Source of the DNA: BJ22 sp021298375
GTDB lineage: Bacteria > Planctomycetota > Planctomycetia > Pirellulales > Pirellulaceae
Assembly (NCBI GenBank): GCA_046343015.1
Contig: JBKDOL010000032.1
Span: forward strand, 1-64,000
Direction: 5' to 3'
Length of the DNA: 64,000 nt
Under the pieces are notes generated by a model that was not told where the DNA came from, made no database searches, and saw only the letters and a list, made by a program, of their open reading frames with translations. The position numbers and the translations under genes were made by a program. Shown one piece after another: positions 37,518 to 46,620 of the stretch. Position 1 is the first letter of the stretch. Each line of letters starts with the position of its first letter.

Positions 37518-38399
37518 CTAACGGTAAATCTGGTCAACCACAATGAACTCCGGTCCCTTGCCGCCCGTCTGCAGCTTGAAGATCGTGTTCTTGACCTGCT
37601 TGAGATTTTTCTGGTTCTGATCCATTCGCTGCTTTTCCAGGCCCCGCAGTATTTCCCGCGTGCTGTCCGGATAGAACTGGACGACCATTGAGTTTTCGTA
37701 AGGGATGTTCGACTTCCGCAGCAACCGCTCATCCCATTGCCGGAGTTTTGGCTTTTGGTGACCGAAGTAAAGTACTTTATCTTCGTTGGCCCGCGTCGAG
37801 TTAAGCACTTGTTTCGCGCCCGCCGGATCCCGGAGACGGAACACGTCGTTGTTGTCCTTGACGATTGAACCAACGTCGATCTTGAACGCGCTCAATTGCT
37901 TGGCGTAGGTATCCAAGTCAGAAGCCGAGTGTTCAATCCGCCACCGCTTGGCTTCAGGGATGACTCCGTTTCCGCCACCGCCACCGCCCCGCTTATTTCC
38001 CAGCCCGCGGCCTTTTCCCATTTCGGCGGCGTCGCCATCCATAAAGGCGTTGTTCGCCCGAACGCTGGACACGGCATTCGTAACTGCTTCAAGTGCGTCC
38101 ATCAGTTGAGGTGTTTCGACGTCCGGGAACTCTTCGACCCCCGGCTCAAAAAAGTCCTCGGCAACTCCTTCGGGGGCCTTCTCACCCTCTTCGCCCTCGA
38201 GCATCGCTTCGCTAATCTCCACGGCGCCTACTGGTGTCTGCCATTTGAAGTGAGACGTCAGCCAGATCATCAGCATCAATCCTACAGCCATCCCGATCAT
38301 CCAGAGCAGGACCTGCAAGGTCGCATTCATCTTGTCGTAAGCGGAAACTTCGGTTTCCACATTCAGCTTTGGCTTCAAGCCGGGGGTAATGACTTCCAT
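37518..38399 (-). CDS. Single-TM protein with TonB/TolA-like layout, unknown family
   Basis: A 293-residue protein. Residues 1-29 are cytosolic, about 30-48 form one membrane helix (LQVLLWMIGMAVGLMLMIWL), 65-95 are very acidic, about 135-147 are a Gly-rich hinge (NKRGGGGGGNG), and 150-293 form an extracytoplasmic alpha/beta domain with KRWRIEHSASDLDTYAKQL, DKVLYFGHQKPK and a C-terminal coiled-coil-like region before EFIVVDQIYR. Start ATG 38399 has GGAG six bases upstream. I recognise no Pfam family. Its place just before exbB and its N-in, long periplasmic arm layout match TonB or TolA, so it is my candidate force-transmitting subunit (inference). Confidence 0.82.
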   Translation of the reverse strand: MEVITPGLKPKLNVETEVSAYDKMNATLQVLLWMIGMAVGLMLMIWLTSHFKWQTPVGAVEISEAMLEGEEGEKAPEGVAEDFFEPGVEEFPDVETPQLMDALEAVTNAVSSVRANNAFMDGDAAEMGKGRGLGNKRGGGGGGNGVIPEAKRWRIEHSASDLDTYAKQLSAFKIDVGSIVKDNNDVFRLRDPAGAKQVLNSTRANEDKVLYFGHQKPKLRQWDERLLRKSNIPYENSMVVQFYPDSTREILRGLEKQRMDQNQKNLKQVKNTIFKLQTGGKGPEFIVVDQIYR

Positions 38400-38469
38400 T
38401 TTTCGCTCCAATGCACCGTTGATTTACAAGCTCACGTCTTCCGGTCGGCAAGTCTGGTTGCCACCCCGG

Positions 38470-40239
38470 TCAATCCATCAGCTCGGCGTTGGGTCTCAGT
38501 TTCAAATACCAGTCCGTCCACTTTTTCTTCAGCTCGAGGTACTCCTTGGCTGTCGGGTCCGCCGACAGGGGAAACGCATCCACCTTGCGGCTGATCAGCC
38601 GGAGCCCATTGTGGGCCTCGCGACAAACCTCGAGATCGGGGTCGGTCAAGGCAAACAGTAATGCGGGCACATTGTCGAGGTCCTGCATGCCCGACAGGAC
38701 CTTGACGGCCACCAGGCGGCGCATGTTTTCTTCGTGAGAGACCATCCCCCGCAGAAATGCCATCCGCTCACCGCGGCTCTGGTTCGGGTCTTCGGACAAC
38801 TGGCGAATCGCAGCCCCGAGAATCGGCAGCAGGTCTTCCAGTTCCTGCTCGCCCCCGGACTGCTTGATCAGGTTGACGACGTCGTCGATTCCTTTGCCCA
38901 ATTCAGACGAGGTCTGCACACCCCCGCGTTCCTGAATCAGGGTGTTTGGCTTGAGCGAGTCATTGCCGACCGTGACCCCTTCCCGACCTTCCACAAACAG
39001 CACCTGACTGCTGCGGACCAGAAACAGGATCGCGAGGCAAGTCGCCTGGTTCGCATTTCCCTCGCCGTAGAAATTGTCCGTCGCTCCGAGAACCGTAGCC
39101 GGTAACTCCCAAGCTCCATTCCCCAGTTGGCGATTCATCAGTTCTTCCACGCCATCGTCGTACCAAGTGGGCAACTCACTCAGACCGCCCTCATTCTTTT
39201 CTCGAAAAAAGGCGTAACGCTCCAGGCCGTAGAGATAATAGAACGGCCACATCTTGGGAAAGACTTCAAACTGATTCGTCAGCCAGCGCGTGCCGCTGGT
39301 CTGAGCTGAAGTCAACTTGCCCGTATCGAAACTGACCAGCGGATCGTCTTTGCTCGGTTCACCGTCTTTCGGCTTGACATAAACGCGAACCGAAGGCGGG
39401 AGCGGTTCGACATCCTGATTGGCCGCCGCTGCGGCTGCCATTGCGTTTTCTGCTCCTGCCACCGCACCTCCGCCGCGTTTGCCTCGAACCCGAAGATTCA
39501 GGACCTCCGCCAGCAAATAGGTGCTGCTCAATCCGGCGATGTGAATTGAAAGTCGCGGGGTCCGGTCAGCCACCGGAGCACTGCCGCCAATCGGCTGGCG
39601 ACCTTCGTAGTGATAAATCCAGGTGTCGTTGAGCTGGGTGTCGCAAAAAGCTGACAGCAATCGCTTGATTTGTTCCGGGTCGCGGTCAAAACCATGGTTC
39701 TTCGCGACCACCAGGGCGAGGCCGACGTACTGGCCCTGCGAGGTGTCGGTTACCTCGGGGTGGCTTGGATAACCAAAGCCGCCATTGGCGTTTTGACGCT
39801 TGAGAACCAAGTCCAGAAGATAGTTGATTTGATTGGCGTAAAGCTGGTCGTTGACCTCGCAGAGGACGATCACGCCGAGGCAGGGAATGTAGGCGCCTGT
39901 GTTCCGCAGAAGGGTTGTCGCCCCGCCCGATTGGTCGCCGTTCACCGCATCCAGAATCCCGGCGACCGCAGCCTGCACGATTGGGTGGTCGCGGGGAATT
40001 TCGTTTTCGTAGCGCTTTTTGGTTTCAATGATCGCCAGAGCCGCCAGCAGCTGCTCGTCGATTCCCCGGGGAGCATTCGCCTCGACGAAGGCGATTCCGC
40101 GATTGACGACCGTTTCTACATCAGGATGATTCGGGTCGTAGCGACGTTGGGCCGCGGCTTCGCCGGCGATAGCGATCAAGGCCGCAAAAAGAGCGAGCCC
40201 CCGGACCATCCTACCCAACTTGTCAGATCTCAATTTCAT
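38470..40239 (-). CDS. Exported terpenoid-cyclase/prenyltransferase-fold protein with HEAT-like C terminus
   Basis: A 589-residue protein. Signal sequence about 8-30 (LGRMVRGLALFAALIAIAGEAAAQ). The body has repeats typical of the alpha/alpha toroid of squalene cyclases and prenyltransferases: VVNRGIAFVEANAP, LLDLVLKRQNANGGFGYPSHP, EVTDTSQGQYVGLAL and LMNRQLGNGAWELP. No squalene-cyclase DXDD motif is seen, so it is probably a binding or structural toroid rather than a cyclase. Residues about 500-560 look like HEAT repeats (RRLVAVKVLSGMQDLDNVPALLFALTDPD). GAGGG lies seven bases before the ATG. It is the first gene of the cluster, so the promoter should lie just right of 40239. Confidence 0.82.
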   Translation of the reverse strand: MKLRSDKLGRMVRGLALFAALIAIAGEAAAQRRYDPNHPDVETVVNRGIAFVEANAPRGIDEQLLAALAIIETKKRYENEIPRDHPIVQAAVAGILDAVNGDQSGGATTLLRNTGAYIPCLGVIVLCEVNDQLYANQINYLLDLVLKRQNANGGFGYPSHPEVTDTSQGQYVGLALVVAKNHGFDRDPEQIKRLLSAFCDTQLNDTWIYHYEGRQPIGGSAPVADRTPRLSIHIAGLSSTYLLAEVLNLRVRGKRGGGAVAGAENAMAAAAAANQDVEPLPPSVRVYVKPKDGEPSKDDPLVSFDTGKLTSAQTSGTRWLTNQFEVFPKMWPFYYLYGLERYAFFREKNEGGLSELPTWYDDGVEELMNRQLGNGAWELPATVLGATDNFYGEGNANQATCLAILFLVRSSQVLFVEGREGVTVGNDSLKPNTLIQERGGVQTSSELGKGIDDVVNLIKQSGGEQELEDLLPILGAAIRQLSEDPNQSRGERMAFLRGMVSHEENMRRLVAVKVLSGMQDLDNVPALLFALTDPDLEVCREAHNGLRLISRKVDAFPLSADPTAKEYLELKKKWTDWYLKLRPNAELMD

Positions 40240-41287
40240 TCTGTTCCCTCATTCTCCTGCAGCCAGATGCGAGCAGCGCCGCATCAACCAATCTCAGGGC
40301 GACAATATCGCTTCCCCGAGATTGGAATGTCCGCGCCGAACTCCGAAACAGGTCCAGTTATCCCCGGCAACTGTCAACCCGGGAAAACAGGACAACCCCC
40401 GTGCTCCGGCGACTCTGGTCCTGCCGGTTGCAGACGGTGCTCGGTTAACCTGGTTTGCGGGGTCCTCTTGCTCGGTAGCGATCCGGGCGCCTCATTCCCA
40501 AACCGCTCGACCTGACCTGCTTTCCATCTTTTCCCTTGAAACAGCCACGCGCAGCCAAACTGCCTTCGAGCCAAACTGCCTTCGAGCCAAATCCCCGCTC
40601 GGGGGCTTGGCATCCGGGACTGCCAGCAGCACCATCCGGCAAAAACACCGTCGGTCGTCAGTCGGTCCCAAACCCGGCACGTTGTCCAGCCTTGGCGTCT
40701 CCCCGACGCGTCGGCTGACCAATTGCGAGCGTTGCCAAGACGAGCGTTGCCAAGACAATGTTGCCAAGACAATCCTGTCAGCCCTCCCGCTTTGGGCTCG
40801 ACACCCGCTCGCCGTCGCTAAGCTGGTTTCAACTTAACAATTCTAAGCAGCCGCCGATGCCATTGGGGAGTCTTTTGTTGCTGAATCTGGGCCAATTTTC
40901 AGTTAATTCCAAGCCCGGATAACGGGGGGGCCGCGGCACACAAAAAAACACCAGAGTTTCCTCACCCGTTCGTGGCGTTTGAGAGCGAACCTGAGTGTCA
41001 CCCCCAAGCTCCGGAATTCCGGTAGTTCTGGCCGGAGACAGCCTGATAGGAGGCCAGTGGCGAGTTCGGCCCCCGAGCCAAGCAGCAACTTGTCCACCGC
41101 CGCTGCGGAACTGAGGCAAGAGCGGGGGAAACAGCTGAAAACGAGTTAAAGTCCTAAGCTTCGGAGCGAACGGAACGCCAATTTAAGAATTGCTTTGGCG
41201 AGGCGCCGCTGTCGATTGACACCCGGGACTTGTCTCGACTAACATTTCGCATTCGCATGCAGGTGGCCAAACGGCCCCACCGTGCCT
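40240..41287. other. 1-kb gene-poor spacer with two tandem repeat sets
   Basis: No reading frame here has recognisable protein features. AGCCAAACTGCCTTCG is duplicated at 40553-40568 and 40569-40584, with a partial third copy. GTTGCCAAGACGAGC (40731-40745) is followed by two copies of GTTGCCAAGACAAT (40746-40759, 40760-40773). A 12-bp perfect palindrome CCGGAATTCCGG is at 41011-41022. The promoters of the ExbBD cluster (left) and of tRNA-Phe (right) must lie here. Confidence 0.65.
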
Positions 41288-41360
41288 GGTTAGGTAGCTC
41301 AGTTGGTAGAGCAATGGACTGAAAATCCATGTGTCGCCGGTTCGATCCCGGCCCTAACCA
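41288..41360 (+). tRNA. tRNA-Phe (GAA)
   Basis: A complete 73-base cloverleaf. Acceptor GGTTAGG (41288-41294) pairs with CCTAACC (41353-41359), discriminator A at 41360; D arm GCTC/GAGC; anticodon stem ATGGA/TCCAT around loop CTGAAAA, anticodon GAA; T arm GCCGG/CCGGC around TTCGATC. The CCA end is not encoded. Confidence 0.97.
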
Positions 41361-41701
41361 CTTCGCTATTTGCCGAGAAATCCGCTGTTCCACGGCGGTT
41401 ATCGGCACTCTGGCAATCACGAGCCGCATCACGAGCGGATCACGAGCCGCATCGCCAGCCGAGCCGCTCGCACCCCATTTCTGCCCGTTTCCGCCCCCAC
41501 TGCTGCGCTTTCTGCGGACAAGTTTTGGGGCCCGATCATCGCGGGTTCGACCGCTGCCGTGGCAGCCTTGATAATCTTCACACTCCGCGCGGTGAATCGC
41601 ATGTCGCTGACCTGCTGCATAGGCTCCCTGCAGCGATGTACCTGTGCAGCCCCCCGAGCGGTCGCGGTCTTCAGGGCGAATCCGTCCTGCTGCGGCGAGA
41701 C
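41361..41701. other. Spacer after tRNA-Phe with 11-12-bp repeats
   Basis: About 340 bp with no supported gene. ATCACGAGCCGC (41416-41427), ATCACGAGCGG (41428-41438) and ATCACGAGCCGC (41439-41450) follow each other directly. No integrase or attachment-site duplication of the tRNA 3' end is visible, so I see no sign of an inserted element. Confidence 0.65.
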
Positions 41702-43132
41702 CTACTTCAGCCAGAATGGCGTCGGCAGCAGGAAGAGGTGATTTTCCAGCAAGCTGCCCGCCCCGCTCCAGCTCAAGTAGCGGGTCAACAGCAAAATCAC
41801 CGCAAACGCACCGCAGCCGATCACGAGCACGGTAAACCAGAGCAAGCTCCACCACCACGCTCGTGGTTTTGTCGCCGCGTTGCTGCGGGCCCCGGCCCAA
41901 CCGAGCAACAGCCGCGATGGCCAGGAACCGGCGACAAACATCAAGGCCAGGAGGGACTCCAACTCGGGTGGCACGGCCTCGATTTTCAGAAAAAACATGG
42001 GCAAGGCCATAATCAGTGCCACCCAGCCGCAGAGAGTCAGCCAAAACGGGGCTCGGCGAAACGCGGCCCAAGCGGCCCCCGGCTCAAGAAAGGCCCGCCA
42101 TTTTCCACTCGCGGCGAACCGCAGTTGAATCGACAAGAGCAGGGCGAAAACGCAAGCGGCCAGCGGAATCCCCAGCAGCGCCAAAAGGCCTCCCCCCGCA
42201 TCGTTGCGATTGGCTGCCGCAATCAGCAAGCCACTCGGGACCAAGAGCCAAAGCAGAGTTCCCGCAGCTCCACGAACTCCCAGCCACCAAAGGCTGGGTA
42301 GCTGCAAACCAACCCCAAAGTCCCACAGGTCGCGGCTGCTTTGGGCGAGCCAATTCCCCTTGCCGATCGACTTGGCCAGAACGACGGGAGGAAACCAATC
42401 CGCCAGCGGACGGAGACTGCGGATGTCGGCAATCAATCTGGGAAAGAGCCTCCCCAGGGACTCGTCGACGAGGCGACGGGCGACCGGCCAGCGAAACGCA
42501 CCTTGCAGCAACCACGAAAGCCAACGCCCAGGAGCGACGAGTGGCCAGAGAAAATGCCTTAACTTTCCTCCGCAGGCCAAAGCCCCCAGCAAATGAACTC
42601 CCGTCAAAATCATCAAGCCGATCAAGCTGACGCGCAGCGATCGGGTCTGGCTGCTGGCCGGTTCGATGAGCCAAGCGGTGTACCAGGAATCACTCAGAAT
42701 CCGAACCGGCAACAGACTCAGCCAGCCCCCCAACAGGATGCCACCGAGGTGGGCTGCCCGGTTCCAGCCGAAAAGGCCGCTACTCAATTTTCCTGTGAGC
42801 GCCACGCGACCACTCGCCGCCAGAAGGTAGCCGAAACTGGCAAACTGGACGACTGGAACCGCAGCCGCAATCGCCAGCAGCACCCACAAAGAAAACAGGC
42901 CGAAGCCAACTTTGACCCAACTCGCCACGGCCGCGCCGATGCGAAAGGGAAGGCTTTGAAAGCGGAGCGAAGGGGCCGTCTGGTCCGGTTCGATCTGACT
43001 CAGCGTCTCGCGGTTTTGAATTCCCCAGTCGCCGGCATCCTGTTCAGCCGAGCTTGACCCGCGCAACCCACGGGGGGCCTTTTGGGAAGGCGGCGACGAG
43101 TCGTGTTCCAACCGGTGAACGGCAAGCGTCAA
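41702..43132 (-). CDS. Polytopic membrane protein of unknown function
   Basis: A 476-residue protein. After a hydrophilic N terminus (1-65) there are about eight hydrophobic segments (for example VGFGLFSLWVLLAIAAAVPVV, LIGLMILTGVHLLGALACGG, LLALLGIPLAACVFALLLSI, FWLTLCGWVALIMALPMFFL and LLWFTVLVIGCGAFAVILLL). The stretch FASFGYLLAASGRVALTGKLSSGL and a long cytosolic loop (ESLGRLFPRLIADIRSLRPLADWFPP) are the most distinctive parts. I do not recognise the family; similar proteins seem to occur in planctomycetes. The start is a TTG at 43132 with no clear Shine-Dalgarno site, so the N terminus is uncertain. Confidence 0.72.
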   Translation of the reverse strand: MTLAVHRLEHDSSPPSQKAPRGLRGSSSAEQDAGDWGIQNRETLSQIEPDQTAPSLRFQSLPFRIGAAVASWVKVGFGLFSLWVLLAIAAAVPVVQFASFGYLLAASGRVALTGKLSSGLFGWNRAAHLGGILLGGWLSLLPVRILSDSWYTAWLIEPASSQTRSLRVSLIGLMILTGVHLLGALACGGKLRHFLWPLVAPGRWLSWLLQGAFRWPVARRLVDESLGRLFPRLIADIRSLRPLADWFPPVVLAKSIGKGNWLAQSSRDLWDFGVGLQLPSLWWLGVRGAAGTLLWLLVPSGLLIAAANRNDAGGGLLALLGIPLAACVFALLLSIQLRFAASGKWRAFLEPGAAWAAFRRAPFWLTLCGWVALIMALPMFFLKIEAVPPELESLLALMFVAGSWPSRLLLGWAGARSNAATKPRAWWWSLLWFTVLVIGCGAFAVILLLTRYLSWSGAGSLLENHLFLLPTPFWLK

Positions 43133-43579
43133 GTGAGCACCCCATCAACAACCATAAACGGGCGAGCATGGTCGAGTATCGTCGGAGCATGGTTTCGCGT
43201 AAACAATTAGACCAAGCCAAGCGGGGTACGGGTTTCAACTTCCTGAGCTGATTTCAAAGTTTGTCAGCAACCTTTGGCAAATCTCGCGGGTAGAGTGAAG
43301 GGGGGCTGCCTCTCCCAAACCCGGAATCCAAGGACTCCAGCGCCGGGCGGCACTCCCGCCCTGCTCGTCCTTTTGTTAATTGTCGCCTGTTCATTTTGGC
43401 GGTTCATTTTGGCGGTTCGCCGGCGACTGGCGTCGCGACTATCTGGTGGAGCGTTTCGACCGGGGAAGGTTCCGATCGGAAAAAAGTGCATTGGATCGGA
43501 ATCCGGCTCTGCTGCGATTCTGGGGGATAAATCAAGCGTGCGTTCAAGCCTGTTTAACCGTCTCGGCAGCTGAAGAATC
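43133..43579. other. Divergent spacer upstream of the DUF1549 gene
   Basis: About 450 bp without a supported gene. TTCATTTTGGCGG is duplicated at 43390-43402 and 43403-43415. The promoters of the two divergent genes should be here; none is clear. Confidence 0.6.
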
Positions 43580-45262
43580 GTGAATCGCAAGACTTTGGCA
43601 AAATCGGGTCCGCTACTTGCCTTGCTGGCCAGTCTGCTGGCGGTAACTTCGGTCGCGGGCTGGCTGCTCATTCCTCCGCTTCGTTTTCGCTCGGAACAGC
43701 GACCGCGGCCAGCAGGGGTAAATCTGCTCGACTTTGATTCCGTGATCGCGCAGTTGGACTCGACCTTGCTCAAGCCTCAGGCTAACGCGGAACAACCGGC
43801 AGCTCTCGACTCACCGAAGAGTCGCGTCGCGCTCCTCGATTGGGCTCGTCGCCTGAGTCTGGGGCTGAGCGGAAGCATTCCTTCGCTGGAGGAAATTCGC
43901 CAGCTGGAGACGCTCCCCGACGAACAGCAGAAGGCTTGGTGGGTCGACCACTTGCTGGCCGACCGCCGGACTGCCGATCATCTGGCGGAAAGAATGGGTC
44001 GGGCCTTTGTGGGGGTGGAGAACGGTCCATTCATTCTCTATCGCCGGCGGCGGTTTGTTTCCTGGTTGTCGGACCAGCTTGCTGAAAATCGCCCCTATGA
44101 CCAAATCGTCCGGGAGCTGGTTGCCAGTGAGGGAATTTGGACCGAGCGGCCGGCCGTCAATTTCGTCACCGTAACGACTGACATTGATGGGACGGGGCAA
44201 CCGAGTCCGATCCGTCTGGCCGCACGGACCAGCCGCTCGTTTCTGGCGATGCGTATTGATTGCCTGGAGTGTCACGACGATTTTTTGGGAACAATTCAAA
44301 TTGGCAGCGGAGAAACGAAGCGCGGTGGCGAGCAGGCTGACTTCCACCGTTTGGCCGCCTTTTTCTCGCCCGCGCGAAATTCCCTGGCGGGTGTTCGCGA
44401 TGACGCGCGGGCCGAGCCTTATCGCTTTACCCTGCTCGATGAGACCGAAGCGACAGCCTTTGAGCCGGGAGTGCCGCTTTATCCCGATTTGCTTCCATCC
44501 GAGGGAAGTACGCGTCAACGGCTCGCAAATTGGTTGACTCATCCCGGCAACCGGCAGTTCGCCCGCGCGACTGTCAACCGAGTCTGGGCGATCGTGTTCG
44601 GCCAACCGCTGGTGGTCCCGATTGACGACATTCCCCCGGAAGCGGATGTGCCTCCCGCGCTCGACTTGCTGGCTGAAGACTTTATCGAGCACGGCTACGA
44701 CCTGCATCGCTTGCTCCGTTTGATGGTCCGCTCGGCTGCCATGAGCGTTCCTGGAAAAACACCCGACCCCAGCACGGGCTCGCCAGAGTGGAACTGGAGC
44801 GAGTATCCCGCTGTCAGGCTGCGCCCGGAGCAAGTGGCCCATTCGCTGATTCAATCCGCCTCCCTGACGACTCTGGATTCAACCGCACATGTGCTCCGCC
44901 GCCTGATTGGTTCGGCTCAGGAACTTGAGTTTGTCAATCGCTACGGAGACTTTGGCGAGAGCGAATTTGATCCGCGGAGTGAAACGGTGACGCAGCGGTT
45001 GCTGGTGCTCAATGGAAATCTGGTCCGCGATCAGTTGGAGCAGGACTTCGGATCGCCAGCTCGACTGGCAGCGCTTGCCCCCAGTCCGGCAAAGGCGCTG
45101 GAGATTCTTTTTCTGGTGACTCTCACGCGCCGCCCCGAGGCGGAGGAGCTGGAGCGGCTTGAACCAGCACTAAAGGCCGCTTGGGGGGGTGGCCGCAAAG
45201 CCCGCTTGCAGGACCTTTACTGGGCCCTGCTGAACAGTTCCGAATTCGCGTCCGCCCGGTAA
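43580..45262 (+). CDS. DUF1549/DUF1553 domain protein
   Basis: A 560-residue planctomycete-type protein with an N-terminal membrane or signal helix (LLALLASLLAVTSVAGWLL). DUF1549 follows (about 45-240): DWARRLSLGLSGSIPSLEEI, VDHLLADRRTADHLAERMGR, ENRPYDQIVRELVASEG and the haem-c-like CLECH at 228-232. DUF1553 is the second half: RQRLANWLTHPGNRQFARATVNRVWAIVFG, PPALDLLAEDFIEHGYDLHRLLRLMVRS, RLRPEQVAHSLIQSA and FLVTLTRRPEAEELERL. The usual N-terminal PSD1 cytochrome domain of longer relatives is missing. The start is GTG. It precedes a DUF1501 gene by 35 bp, the classic pair in this phylum, thought to act on sulfated or complex polysaccharides or in envelope redox; no reaction is proven. Confidence 0.9.
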   Translation: MNRKTLAKSGPLLALLASLLAVTSVAGWLLIPPLRFRSEQRPRPAGVNLLDFDSVIAQLDSTLLKPQANAEQPAALDSPKSRVALLDWARRLSLGLSGSIPSLEEIRQLETLPDEQQKAWWVDHLLADRRTADHLAERMGRAFVGVENGPFILYRRRRFVSWLSDQLAENRPYDQIVRELVASEGIWTERPAVNFVTVTTDIDGTGQPSPIRLAARTSRSFLAMRIDCLECHDDFLGTIQIGSGETKRGGEQADFHRLAAFFSPARNSLAGVRDDARAEPYRFTLLDETEATAFEPGVPLYPDLLPSEGSTRQRLANWLTHPGNRQFARATVNRVWAIVFGQPLVVPIDDIPPEADVPPALDLLAEDFIEHGYDLHRLLRLMVRSAAMSVPGKTPDPSTGSPEWNWSEYPAVRLRPEQVAHSLIQSASLTTLDSTAHVLRRLIGSAQELEFVNRYGDFGESEFDPRSETVTQRLLVLNGNLVRDQLEQDFGSPARLAALAPSPAKALEILFLVTLTRRPEAEELERLEPALKAAWGGGRKARLQDLYWALLNSSEFASAR

Positions 45263-45297
45263 GTGATCCATCTTCTTCCTTTCGAGAACCATCACCC

Positions 45298-46620
45298 ATG
45301 TCCGAGTTGTTTTCCGATTGCGGTAGTCCGGCTCATTGGCATCGCCGGACTTGGCTCAGAATGGCGGGGCTGAGCGGTCTGAGTTGGCTGACTCCGCTCG
45401 CCACTCAACTCGCTCGGGCCGGAGAGCGAAGCAACGAGCGCCCCAAAAGCCTGATCATGCTCTGGTTGGAGGGTGCACCCAGCCAACTGGAAACCTTCGA
45501 CCCGCATCCCGGTACCGAAATCGCTGCCGGCTCAACAGCCCGTGAGACGAGCAATCCCGGCGTCAAGCTCGGTAGTGGTTTAGAGCAAACTGCCGAGATG
45601 ATGCAGGATATTTCTCTGGTCCGTGCGTTGACCAGCAAGGAAGGGGATCACGAGCGCGCGATCTATCACCTCAAGACAGGATATCGTCTGGATGCCACCT
45701 TGAAGCATCCGGCGATTGGCAGCCTGATCTGCCACCAGTATCGTCCGGAGGGAGAAGGCGATTTCGATCTGCCGCGGCACATCTCGATATTGCCGACCGC
45801 GGCTGCCGGTCGGGGCGGTTTTCTCGGCGACGGGCTCGATGCATTCAAGATCGGCGACCCGGTTTATCCCCTGCCCGACCTGCGTTCAAACGTGGAATCG
45901 ACTCGGCAAGGGCGCCGTTTGGCCGATCTCGAATTTCTGGACAGGAAATTCAGGGAACGACAAGCTGCACCCGCCCCATCCATGGCAACAGAATCGCTCC
46001 GCCCCAGCCTCAATCAGGCGCTGCGGATGATGTCCAGCGAGCAATTGGCTGCGTTTGATCTCGCGGCAGTCCCGCGCGGCGAACGCTTGCGTTATGGCGA
46101 TACCCCGTTTGGCCGCGGCTGCCTCGCGGCTCGCCGCCTCATCGAGGCTGGTGTCCGGTGCGTGGAAGTGACACTGCCCGGTTGGGATACCCATGTCAAC
46201 AATCACGAGCTGCAGGCGGGGCAAATCGCGATTCTCGATCCGGCGCTGGCGACGCTCATTGCCGACTTGAAGCAGAGAGACCTGCTTGACTCGACGCTGG
46301 TGCTCTGCGGCGGCGAGTTTGGCCGGACGCCGCAGCTGAACAAACTGGGTGGTCGCGACCACTGGCCGCATGGGTTCTCCGTAGCTTTGGCTGGCGGGGG
46401 GATTCGAGGTGGAAGAGTGATTGGGGAAACGTCTCCAACGCCGGATCTCAACTCCAAAAACCAGCTTGTCAACCTTCGCCAGCCCCATTCGGTTGAGGAC
46501 CTCCATGCCACTGTGCTCGCGTCCTTTGAACTCGACTTGAGCCACGAGTTTATCTCACCCAGCGGGCGGCCAGTAAAAATTACCGAAGGCCAACCGATCG
46601 CCCGCTTGCTTGCCGACTGA
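45298..46620 (+). CDS. DUF1501 domain protein (sulfatase-like fold), TAT-exported
   Basis: A 440-residue protein. The N terminus HRRTWLRMAGLSGLSWLTPLATQLARA is a twin-arginine-type signal. The DUF1501 signature follows: KSLIMLWLEGAPSQLETFDPHP, SLVRALTSKEGDHERAIYHLKTGY, RRLIEAGVRCVEVTLPGWDTHVNN, STLVLCGGEFGRTPQLNKLGGRDHWPHGFSVALAGGG and VEDLHATVLASFELDL. The His/Asp/Glu pattern recalls alkaline phosphatase/sulfatase-like metal sites. The start MSELFSDCG is the first plausible ATG after the DUF1549 stop. Function is unproven; it is very likely co-transcribed with the DUF1549/DUF1553 gene. Confidence 0.92.
   Translation: MSELFSDCGSPAHWHRRTWLRMAGLSGLSWLTPLATQLARAGERSNERPKSLIMLWLEGAPSQLETFDPHPGTEIAAGSTARETSNPGVKLGSGLEQTAEMMQDISLVRALTSKEGDHERAIYHLKTGYRLDATLKHPAIGSLICHQYRPEGEGDFDLPRHISILPTAAAGRGGFLGDGLDAFKIGDPVYPLPDLRSNVESTRQGRRLADLEFLDRKFRERQAAPAPSMATESLRPSLNQALRMMSSEQLAAFDLAAVPRGERLRYGDTPFGRGCLAARRLIEAGVRCVEVTLPGWDTHVNNHELQAGQIAILDPALATLIADLKQRDLLDSTLVLCGGEFGRTPQLNKLGGRDHWPHGFSVALAGGGIRGGRVIGETSPTPDLNSKNQLVNLRQPHSVEDLHATVLASFELDLSHEFISPSGRPVKITEGQPIARLLAD

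Noticed and set aside
41011..41022. Palindrome CCGGAATTCCGG as an operator
   Set aside because: A lone 12-bp palindrome in a 1-kb spacer, with no adjacent regulator gene or second copy; not enough support.
41288..41701. tRNA-Phe as an integration site of a mobile element
   Set aside because: No integrase gene and no second copy of the tRNA 3' end are found in the window.
41303..42301. 332-codon plus-strand frame starting inside tRNA-Phe
   Set aside because: It begins in a tRNA gene and then runs antisense to a membrane protein with clear helices.
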